Positions 16,368 to 22,975 of a stretch of DNA of 64,000 nt are shown in pieces (within the stretch, counting starts at the first letter, position 1; each line of letters opens with the position of its first letter). Under the pieces are notes generated by a model, which had not been told where the DNA came from, did no database searches, and saw only the letters and a program-made list of their open reading frames with translations. The DNA is from Pectinatus cerevisiiphilus (GTDB lineage: Bacteria > Bacillota > Negativicutes > Selenomonadales > Selenomonadaceae): assembly GCF_004341685.1 (NCBI RefSeq), contig NZ_SMAA01000006.1:62001-126000 (forward strand), in the 5' to 3' direction. A program made the position numbers and the translations under genes.

Positions 16368-17294
16368 TTAATTCAAACTTTCATATATTTTGTCTAAGTC
16401 ATATTTTAAAACTGCAATGTAGTCCATACCATCAGGAATATCTTCAAGTGTATATATTTTTACAGCTTTGGCATTTACTTCATTTGCCAATGTTTCAGAA
16501 ACTTTAGGACTTACCATGTCTTCTACGAAAATCGTGGTGACATGATTTTCTTTGCAGTAGTCAGTTAATTCTTTTAACTTTTTGGCACTAGGTTCACCGG
16601 ACAGCAATGCATCTGATACACTGTTTTGCTGTAGGCCAAAATCTCTTGCCAGATAACCGAACGCAGCATGTCCTGTCACGAAATCTTTCCGTTTGGAGTT
16701 GGCAAATTTTGCAGCGTATTCTTGTTTTAACTGATCCATATCATTTTTTAAATTTTGGTAGTTCTTTTCGTAGTCATCTTTATTGGCAGGGTCAACTTGG
16801 ATCAAGGCATTTTTTATATTTTCTGCCTCTAATTCACCGCCCTCAATGCTTAACCAGATATGTGGGTCAGGCAGGCTTGTCCCATTGTCTGCTTTTTCAT
16901 CAAGCTGCAATGGTGTAGCTCCTTTTGATGCTTCTACTACGGTCAGTTCTTTTTTGTCAATCTTATCAGATACTGTAGAAAGTGATTTATCTAACCAAGA
17001 TTGTTCGAGGGAAAATCCATTATAAATGAATAATTTCGCATTTTGCAAAGTTGCCAGATTTTGTGCTGTTGGTTCAAAATTATGGGGTTCGCTGCCACTC
17101 GGAATGATGTTTTGTACATTGACATGGTCACCGCCGACAGCTTCCGTGATGGCTCTAATAGCATCAAATGAAACTACCACATTTAATTTTTGGCCGTCTG
17201 CATTTTGCTGTGCTTCTTTGTTAGTAGTGCCACAACCCCCCATTGTTAACAGAAAAAAGGAGAGGAGTAAATAAATAAGAAAATTTTTTTTCAT
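16368..17294 (-). CDS. znuA: Zinc ABC transporter substrate-binding lipoprotein, ZnuA family
   Basis: This is a cluster A-I solute-binding protein delivering zinc (or manganese) to the divergently encoded ZnuBC. A lipoprotein signal (LLSFFLLTMGGC, lipobox Cys near residue 21) anchors it. Metal-binding histidines are seen at SGSEPHNFEPT (about residue 72), LPDPHIWLS (about 146) and FVTGHAAFGYL (about 210), with the C-terminal acidic ligand region near FVEDMVSPK. There is only a short His/Asp-poor loop, unlike many ZnuA proteins. The pairing with a Fur-family gene in the partner operon favours zinc, but manganese cannot be excluded by eye. It is 308 residues, normal length, and transcribed away from znuC from a shared 180-bp control region. 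Confidence 0.88.
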   Translation of the reverse strand: MKKNFLIYLLLSFFLLTMGGCGTTNKEAQQNADGQKLNVVVSFDAIRAITEAVGGDHVNVQNIIPSGSEPHNFEPTAQNLATLQNAKLFIYNGFSLEQSWLDKSLSTVSDKIDKKELTVVEASKGATPLQLDEKADNGTSLPDPHIWLSIEGGELEAENIKNALIQVDPANKDDYEKNYQNLKNDMDQLKQEYAAKFANSKRKDFVTGHAAFGYLARDFGLQQNSVSDALLSGEPSAKKLKELTDYCKENHVTTIFVEDMVSPKVSETLANEVNAKAVKIYTLEDIPDGMDYIAVLKYDLDKIYESLN

Positions 17295-17331
17295 TGGAAC
17301 AGTGCCGCCTTTCTAAAATACACAAATAGAA

Positions 17332-17361
17332 ATTTTAGGTTTTATTTATACCTAGATGCAA
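17332..17361 (-). promoter_or_regulatory. Predicted promoter of znuA
   Basis: On the minus strand TTGCAT (17361-17356), an 18-nt spacer and TAAAAT (17337-17332). The -35 element adjoins the palindromic operator. Confidence 0.45.
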
Positions 17362-17380
17362 ATGCAAACTATTTGCATTT
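17360..17380. promoter_or_regulatory. Zur/Fur-type operator shared by znuA and znuCB-zur
   Basis: A perfect inverted repeat with arms AAATGCAAA and TTTGCATTT separated by CTA lies midway between the divergent genes. It overlaps the -35 element of the znuC promoter and touches that of znuA. An extra direct ATGCAA half-site is at 17356-17361. A Fur-family regulator is the last gene of the rightward operon, so autoregulated zinc repression is the natural reading. Confidence 0.7.
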
Positions 17381-17401
17381 AGAATAATATAAAGATATAA
17401 T
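17373..17401 (+). promoter_or_regulatory. Sigma-A promoter of znuC-znuB-zur
   Basis: TTGCAT (17373-17378), a 17-nt spacer and TATAAT (17396-17401). The -35 lies within the right arm of the operator. Confidence 0.65.
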
Positions 17402-17473
17402 AGTAAAGAGGAAATGTCAAGTCCGATATAAAAATATACTAATCAAAATGAGAGAAAATACACGGAGGTTATA

Positions 17474-18157
17474 ATGTTAAAAATAAAGCACTTATATTTT
17501 TCTTATAGTAATAAGCCTGAGCTTCTGAAAGATATAAATTTTTCAGTAAATAGGGGTGAATATATTTCGATAATCGGTTCCAATGGGTCCGGTAAGAGCA
17601 CTTTGGTGCGCTTGATTCTTGGTCTGCTTAAACCATCATCAGGCACTATTAGTAATTCTTTTCAAAATATGGCATATGTGCCGCAGCGGTTTAATCAGCT
17701 GAATACGCATTTTCCCATTACTGTAAAGGAGATATTGAACTGTTATAAAAATGTTCGGAAAAAACATATACATAAAGAAATAAAGGATGTTTTGACGCTA
17801 TTGCATATGCCGGAGGAGGAAAATACCTTGATCGGCCAGCTTTCTGGCGGACAATGCCAAAAGGTATTTATTGCCAGGGCACTTTTAGGTGATCCGGATT
17901 TGCTTATTTTGGATGAACCATCGAACGGCATAGATAGGCAGAGCCAAATTGATATATATAATTTTCTGGCCAATTTGAACAAGAATGAAAAGATGACAGT
18001 GATTTGCGTTGAACATAATTTACAGGCTGCATTGAAAAACTCGACATCATTTTACCATATTGAAAAGGGTAAGGGACATGTTTGTTTGCCAGAGAAATAC
18101 ATAAAGGAATATATTAAAAGTGATTTAGGAGAGAATACAGAGAATGTTTACTTATAA
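17474..18157 (+). CDS. znuC: Zinc ABC transporter ATP-binding protein ZnuC
   Basis: This 227-residue ATPase energises the zinc importer at the inner face of the membrane. Walker A is GSNGSGKST (about residues 36-44), the Q-loop lies in AYVPQRFNQ, the signature is LSGGQCQKVFIARAL and Walker B is DLLILDEPSNGID, followed by the switch histidine in CVEHN. GGAGG precedes the ATG by 5 nt. Its 3' end overlaps the znuB start by 14 bp, indicating translational coupling. It has normal length with no extra domain. Confidence 0.92.
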   Translation: MLKIKHLYFSYSNKPELLKDINFSVNRGEYISIIGSNGSGKSTLVRLILGLLKPSSGTISNSFQNMAYVPQRFNQLNTHFPITVKEILNCYKNVRKKHIHKEIKDVLTLLHMPEEENTLIGQLSGGQCQKVFIARALLGDPDLLILDEPSNGIDRQSQIDIYNFLANLNKNEKMTVICVEHNLQAALKNSTSFYHIEKGKGHVCLPEKYIKEYIKSDLGENTENVYL

Positions 18158-18959
18158 TTTTATGCAGAACGCATTTTTAATTTCTATTTTTATTGCGGCA
18201 TTATGTCCTGTTATTGGTATGTTCCTTGTGTTAAGACGATACTCAATGATGGGTGATACATTATCACATGCCTCTTTAGCCGGTATTGCCGTAGGCATGC
18301 TTTTTAACCAAAATCCTGTTTTGAGTGCATTTTTGATGGTTTCTTTTTTTAGTATTGCCATTGAGTGGCTCCGAAAACATTTTCGTACTTATGCCGAACT
18401 TATTTTGGTTATTATCTTGTCTCTTTCAATTGGTATAGCCATTACGCTTTTAAGTTCTGGCTTAGTTCATGCCAATATTGATTCATTGATGTTTGGCAGT
18501 GTTTTAACTGTCACACGTACGGATTTTTACTGGGTGCTATTTTTTAGTATCGTATCTTTATTTCTGGTATATAAGTTTTATTATGCCCTTGTGTTTATGG
18601 TCTTTGATGAAGAAGGAGCTGCTATTGCCGGAGTTAATATAAAGTTTATAAATTATCTTTTTGCGGTGATAGTAGCAGCGACTATTTCCATTTCCATTCG
18701 TATTGTAGGAATATTGGTCATAAGTTCACTTATTGCGCTGCCAATCGCCGCAGCACTCCAATTGGAGGTAGGTTTTAAAAAGACACTTTTATATGGTGTA
18801 TTATTCAGTTATATAGATATTTTTTCAGGGATAATTATTTCATATTGGATAAATGCTGCACCTGGCGGTATTATCGCGATAAATGCAGTATTATTGCTGT
18901 TATGTGTCCTCTTTTACAAACATAAAATTAAACATAGGGGGTCTGTTCAAAATGAATGA
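18144..18959 (+). CDS. znuB: Zinc ABC transporter permease ZnuB
   Basis: This 271-residue integral membrane protein of the ABC-3 family has about eight or nine hydrophobic segments. It shows LVLRRYSMMGDTLSHASLAGIA near the N-terminus (residues 27-50) and the family's GILVISSLIALPIAAALQL segment near residue 195. It overlaps znuC by 14 bp and zur by 8 bp, so the three genes form one tight operon. The C-terminus ends in a short basic tail. Confidence 0.92.
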   Translation: MFTYNFMQNAFLISIFIAALCPVIGMFLVLRRYSMMGDTLSHASLAGIAVGMLFNQNPVLSAFLMVSFFSIAIEWLRKHFRTYAELILVIILSLSIGIAITLLSSGLVHANIDSLMFGSVLTVTRTDFYWVLFFSIVSLFLVYKFYYALVFMVFDEEGAAIAGVNIKFINYLFAVIVAATISISIRIVGILVISSLIALPIAAALQLEVGFKKTLLYGVLFSYIDIFSGIIISYWINAAPGGIIAINAVLLLLCVLFYKHKIKHRGSVQNE

Positions 18960-19389
18960 ATGCGACAGTTATAAGCAATATCTGAACCAGCATGGCATGA
19001 AGAGTACAAAGCAGCGGAATTTACTGTTATTGATTCTGAAAAAGATACAGGAGCCGCAGACTGCAGAGAAGCTTTATCTGATAGCTAAGGAAACTGATTC
19101 GTCTATAAATTTATCTACGGTATATAGAGTTCTGGAGAAATTTACCGAAAAAAAAATAACAATACGCACGTCATTTTTAGATGACAAGTCGGTATATTCA
19201 CTTTATCCTAAGACGCACCAGCACCAATTGATTTGTCTCCGCTGCAAGAAAATCGTTCTGCTTGAGAATTGTCCGTTGGAGGCGTTTCAGCACAGTGTGG
19301 AAAAGTCTACAGATTTTTCCATAGTGAATCATCGGCTGGAATTATATGGATATTGCAGACAATGTCAAAAAATTATAGCAGCAAATTAA
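18952..19389 (+). CDS. zur: Fur-family metalloregulator, probably Zur
   Basis: This 145-residue DNA-binding repressor has the Fur winged helix (LNQHGMKSTKQRNLLLLILK, then SSINLSTVYRVLEKF with the recognition helix). The C-terminal dimerisation domain has a metal motif HQHQLICLRCKKIV and a second zinc pair CRQCQ. The start ATG at 18952 overlaps the znuB stop, and GGGGG lies about 10 nt upstream; the longer open frame runs through znuB and is not used. Its place at the end of znuCB and the palindromic operator upstream support zinc sensing. PerR- or Fur-type specificity is a formal alternative. Confidence 0.85.
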   Translation: MNECDSYKQYLNQHGMKSTKQRNLLLLILKKIQEPQTAEKLYLIAKETDSSINLSTVYRVLEKFTEKKITIRTSFLDDKSVYSLYPKTHQHQLICLRCKKIVLLENCPLEAFQHSVEKSTDFSIVNHRLELYGYCRQCQKIIAAN

Positions 19390-19437
19390 CAGCAAGTTAA
19401 TTTTATATTAATATGTATACAGAAATGAAAATTAGCG

Positions 19438-19466
19438 TTGCATTTTATATTTTTTAGTGATAAGAT
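19438..19466 (+). promoter_or_regulatory. Sigma-A promoter of the M-box transcript
   Basis: TTGCAT, a 17-nt spacer and TAAGAT. The predicted start near 19473 lies just ahead of the riboswitch core. Confidence 0.6.
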
Positions 19467-19487
19467 TGTCCAGTAAACAATTGTATA

Positions 19488-19653
19488 AGGTTTTGTTAGG
19501 TGAGGTTCCTGCAATAAACATAGGCTATTGCCCGGAAACATCGAGAGATGCCAATGGGTAGGACAGGTTTTATCGAAATAAGGTATTACCCGAGATAGCT
19601 GAGTATTTATACTCTACGTTATGCAGTGCTAAAACTTGGACGATTAAAAGATT
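19488..19653 (+). promoter_or_regulatory. M-box (ykoK) magnesium-sensing riboswitch
   Basis: The conserved core of the M-box is directly readable: GTTAGGTGAGGTTCCT (19495-19510), GGCTATTGCCC, then GCCAATGGGT (19550-19559) with GACAGG, ATAAGGT, and the 3' element TATGCAGTGCTAAA followed by GGACGATT. The blocks occur in the same order and spacing as in the Bacillus mgtE M-box. In that RNA, bound Mg2+ compacts the fold and lets a downstream terminator form. Here an intrinsic terminator follows 20 nt later (19671-19710), so high Mg2+ should stop transcription before the ABC transporter genes. The assignment is by sequence pattern only; no folding was computed. Confidence 0.92.
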
Positions 19654-19670
19654 ACTATATTTTGCGCTTT

Positions 19671-19710
19671 CGAACCCTCCTGATTTTATATTGGGAGGGT
19701 TTATTTTTTT
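19671..19710 (+). terminator. Riboswitch-controlled terminator
   Basis: AACCCTCC (19673-19680) pairs with GGAGGGTT (19694-19701) and is followed by TATTTTTTT. It is the expression platform of the M-box and lies about 95 bp before the permease start. Confidence 0.88.
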
Positions 19711-19748
19711 GCAAAATACTATTTAAACGTATTGGGGAGGTGGTAAGT

Positions 19749-19952
19749 ATGGATGATGGCGAGGGACTGGAAAAGAGAATTAAAAATTTATTTTTAGGAG
19801 GAAACCATGGAAGTATTTACCAAATCTTTAGCGAAAAGAAAATTTTCGCTTACGGACGTAATAATAATTGCAGTTATTTTTGTTATTTTATATGCTATTT
19901 TAAAATTAAGTGCAGGCATGAATATTCCCTTTACGCAGGGAGACAGGCTTGA
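19749..19952 (+). CDS. Possible leader ORF overlapping the permease start
   Basis: A 67-codon frame begins at ATG 19749 behind a near-perfect GGGGAGG with 8-nt spacing, stronger than most in the window. It starts MDDGEGLEKRIKNLF, runs out of frame across the permease start (19807) and stops 146 nt inside it. The codons beyond 19807 are probably only a shadow of the permease gene. Only the well-placed ribosome binding site and the acidic first residues argue that it is translated. No homologue is recognised. Confidence 0.3.
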   Translation: MDDGEGLEKRIKNLFLGGNHGSIYQIFSEKKIFAYGRNNNCSYFCYFICYFKIKCRHEYSLYAGRQA

Positions 19953-21549
19953 GATAGATCTTTCTCCGCTAATGCTGCCTTATTATGCGGGGCGGTCACT
20001 GCTGCGCATGTTTATAGCATTTTTCTTTTCCCTTTTGTTTACCTTTATATATGGTTATGTTGCGGCAAAAGTGAAAGCGGCAGGAGCTATAATGATACCT
20101 GTCTTGGATATTTTGCAATCTATTCCGGTTCTGGGTTTTTTATCAGCGACCATAATAGCTTTTATGGCAGCTTTTCCCAACAGTCTCATGGGGGTGGAGT
20201 GTGCTTCTATTTTTGCTATTTTTACAGGACAGGCTTGGAACATGACTTTTAGTTTCTATCATTCCTTAATAACTATTCCCCAAGATTTGGAAGAGGCAGG
20301 GCAGATACTGCATTTTAATCCTTGGCGTAGATTTATTAGCATAGAACTGCCTATTTCGGCTATCGGCCTTATTTGGAATGGGATGATGTCATTTGGCGGT
20401 GGTTGGTTTTTCCTTGCGGCCAGTGAAGCTATTAGTGTTTTAGGAGAAGATATACATTTGCCGGGAATTGGTTCATATCTTGCTGTTGCAGTAGAGTCAG
20501 GCAATGTGCAGGCAATGCTGTATGCTATGCTGGCAATGCTGATTATGATTTTACTGGTCGACCAACTTTTTTGGCGGCCGCTCGTGGTATGGGGCCAGCG
20601 TTTTAAGCTGGAACTTTCTGAAGCTGGTGAACAACCTACTTCCTTTGTTTATGATGTCTTGTATAAATCGTATGTAATGCATTGGTTATACCATCATTTA
20701 TTGTCACCGTTGGGAGGATTTCTTAATAGCAATATTTTAAAATTCTTTGATGGCGTAGAAAGTAGATCGCAAAAATATCTATATGTGAATAAGAGAAATT
20801 ATTTAGTAGAAGTATGTAAAATTTTTATCATAATCGTTGTTTTATATAAGCTTTATGCTCCTGCTAAGGAAGCTGCGTTGCTGCTTTATAATATGGGATT
20901 ACAGGATTTGTCGCAAGCCTTTATGCTGGGCATATATACTGCGGGGCGTGTAATTGCCGCCCTCTTTTTAGGAGCTCTCTGGACTATACCGGTAGGCGTA
21001 TGGATAGGACTTAATCCAAAGCTGTCAGCAAAGCTGCAACCAGTGATCCAAATAGCGGCTTCATTTCCGGCCAATATGCTTTTCCCATTTTTTACGATAT
21101 TATTTATTAATTATCATGTTAATTTTGAATATGGGTCTATTTTATTGATGATGCTTGGCACACAATGGTATATTCTTTTTAATGTTATTGCTGGCACTAT
21201 GAGTATTCCTAATGATCTGCTTGAAGCCACAAATATTTTTGAGCTGAGAGGCTGGAAAAAATGGAAGACTTTGATATTGCCGGGTATTTTCCCTTATTTA
21301 GTGACGGGGTTTATTACTGCTTCGGGCGGTGCCTGGAATGCGAGCATAATCTCCGAAATCGTCAGCTGGAAGGAACATACGCTTACTGCTTCGGGTATAG
21401 GTGCCTATATTAGTGAAGCTACTATTGCTGGTAATTGGAATGAAATCTTGGTGGGTATAACTGTAATGTGTATACTAGTAGTCTTTATAAACCGCTTCGT
21501 ATGGCACAAATTATATTATATGGCGCAGACGAAATATCATATGGATTAA
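19807..21549 (+). CDS. Fused two-domain ABC transporter permease under M-box control
   Basis: This 580-residue membrane protein consists of two binding-protein-dependent transport domains in tandem, of the nitrate/taurine/bicarbonate superfamily. Each half has about six hydrophobic segments and an EAA loop that contacts the ATPase: LEEAGQILHFNPWRRF near residue 160, and LLEATNIFELRGWKKW near 470. A hydrophilic linker (about residues 270-345) joins them. The start has TAGGAGG 5 nt upstream. The ATPase gene follows 18 bp later, but no substrate-binding protein is encoded on either side. Databases usually label such proteins as nitrate or sulfonate permeases; the upstream magnesium riboswitch instead suggests a divalent cation or an Mg-linked substrate. 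That function is inference. Confidence 0.85.
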   Translation: MEVFTKSLAKRKFSLTDVIIIAVIFVILYAILKLSAGMNIPFTQGDRLEIDLSPLMLPYYAGRSLLRMFIAFFFSLLFTFIYGYVAAKVKAAGAIMIPVLDILQSIPVLGFLSATIIAFMAAFPNSLMGVECASIFAIFTGQAWNMTFSFYHSLITIPQDLEEAGQILHFNPWRRFISIELPISAIGLIWNGMMSFGGGWFFLAASEAISVLGEDIHLPGIGSYLAVAVESGNVQAMLYAMLAMLIMILLVDQLFWRPLVVWGQRFKLELSEAGEQPTSFVYDVLYKSYVMHWLYHHLLSPLGGFLNSNILKFFDGVESRSQKYLYVNKRNYLVEVCKIFIIIVVLYKLYAPAKEAALLLYNMGLQDLSQAFMLGIYTAGRVIAALFLGALWTIPVGVWIGLNPKLSAKLQPVIQIAASFPANMLFPFFTILFINYHVNFEYGSILLMMLGTQWYILFNVIAGTMSIPNDLLEATNIFELRGWKKWKTLILPGIFPYLVTGFITASGGAWNASIISEIVSWKEHTLTASGIGAYISEATIAGNWNEILVGITVMCILVVFINRFVWHKLYYMAQTKYHMD

Positions 21550-21567
21550 GCGGAAGGGGAGAAAAAC

Positions 21568-22845
21568 ATGAGAAATTTATTGGAATTAAAAGATATTAAA
21601 AAGACATTTAAAATAAAGGATGCCTCTGATTCTGTAGTTTTAGAAGGTATTAATTTACAGGTAAAAGAAGGAGAGTTTTTGGCTGTGCTAGGCCCTTCCG
21701 GTTCTGGTAAATCCACGTTGCTGCGCATTATTGCAGGGCTTATACCAAGTTCGGGCGGAACGGTTTCTTATCTGGGAAAAGAAATTCACGGTGTCAATCC
21801 GGGTGTGGCCATGGTCTTTCAATCTTTTGCGTTGTTTCCTTGGCTGACAGTTTTGGAAAATGTTATGCTGGGCTTAGAAAGAAAGAAGATGTCTGCGGCG
21901 GATAAAAAAGAAAAATCCATGCAGGTATTGGATATTGTGGGGCTGGATGGTTTTGAAAATGCCTATCCGAAGGAGCTTTCCGGCGGGATGCGACAACGTG
22001 TGGGAATTGGCAGAGCGCTTGTCAGTGAACCGGATATCTTACTTATGGATGAAGCTTTTTCGGCACTTGATGTCCTTACGGCTGAAAACCTGCGTCGTGA
22101 TTTATTGGAACTATGGTTGGATAAAAAAATACCTACCAAATCGATTGTACTGATTACGCATGGTATTGAAGAAGCCGTTTATATGGCAGACAGGGCTGTG
22201 ATTTTATCTTCAGGGCCGGCTACGATAATTAAAAATATCAATATAGACTTGCCCCGTTGGCGTAATAGGAAAACACCGGAATTTTTGGCATACGTTGATG
22301 AAATATATTCTATTATGACGAAGAGAAAAACCTCTGTTACTGAACAATTGGTACAGGTTAAAAAGAATTTGATTATTCCACCCGTTTCAGCAGGAGCTTT
22401 GACAGGTTTTTTGGAATTATTGGAGGATCTTAATGAAAAAATAGATTTGTATAAACTGGCTAATCGTTTTCTCATGGACATGGAGGATTTTTTACCCTTG
22501 ATAGAAGCTTCATCCTTATTGGAATTTACAAAGGTTACCGAAGGGGATATTGAACTTACTGCGCATGGTGTGGAATTTGCAAGGGCAACTGTATTGGAAA
22601 GAAAAAAATTGTTTTGCCAGCAACTTTTAGCGCATATTCCTTTTGTGCAGAAAATGATAAATATCTTACGCTCTAAATCCAATAGACAAATGAATATAGA
22701 ATTTTTCGAAGAACTGCTATCGCATATTTTCGGTGAAGAAACAGCAAAAAAGCAATTAGATTTGCTGATTAGCTGGGAACGGTATGCGGAGCTTATCGAA
22801 TATGATGATAATAAGGAAATAATTTATTTGGAACAATCCAGGTAA
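21568..22845 (+). CDS. ABC transporter ATPase with C-terminal AAA-associated domain
   Basis: This 425-residue partner ATPase of the fused permease has Walker A GPSGSGKST (about residues 42-50), a Q-loop in VFQSFALFPW, signature LSGGMRQRVGIGRAL, Walker B ILLMDEAFSALD and the switch histidine in VLITHGIEEA. Beyond residue 265 it carries an extra domain of about 160 residues, helical and charged, that resembles the C-terminal AAA-associated domain found in some uncharacterised ABC ATPases. Such a domain could sense substrate or regulate transport, much as cytoplasmic domains do in other importers. It is the last gene of the M-box transcript and ends at a bidirectional terminator. Confidence 0.85.
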   Translation: MRNLLELKDIKKTFKIKDASDSVVLEGINLQVKEGEFLAVLGPSGSGKSTLLRIIAGLIPSSGGTVSYLGKEIHGVNPGVAMVFQSFALFPWLTVLENVMLGLERKKMSAADKKEKSMQVLDIVGLDGFENAYPKELSGGMRQRVGIGRALVSEPDILLMDEAFSALDVLTAENLRRDLLELWLDKKIPTKSIVLITHGIEEAVYMADRAVILSSGPATIIKNINIDLPRWRNRKTPEFLAYVDEIYSIMTKRKTSVTEQLVQVKKNLIIPPVSAGALTGFLELLEDLNEKIDLYKLANRFLMDMEDFLPLIEASSLLEFTKVTEGDIELTAHGVEFARATVLERKKLFCQQLLAHIPFVQKMINILRSKSNRQMNIEFFEELLSHIFGEETAKKQLDLLISWERYAELIEYDDNKEIIYLEQSR

Positions 22846-22903
22846 CGGAATATGGTGAGAACCCCAAAAGATTTTATTAATTATAAAATTAACCGGATAT
22901 AAG

Positions 22904-22957
22904 AAACTGCCCTCTATAGATTAGATTTTAAGTCTAATTTTATAGAGGGCAGTTTTT
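22904..22957. terminator. Bidirectional terminator between the ABC operon and leuS
   Basis: AAACTGCCCTCTATA (22904-22918) pairs perfectly with the complement at 22941-22955, with TTAGA/TCTAA pairing inside the loop. T-tracts occur in both directions, serving the rightward ABC operon and the leftward leuS. Confidence 0.88.
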
Positions 22958-22975
22958 GTATAGGATGGTCTTATA

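Noticed and set aside
19390-19806. Possibility that the leader is a manganese (yybP-ykoY) riboswitch rather than an M-box.
   Set aside because: The ordered blocks GTTAGGTGAGG, GCCAATGGGT and TATGCAGTGCTAAA belong to the M-box; the yybP-ykoY core is not present.
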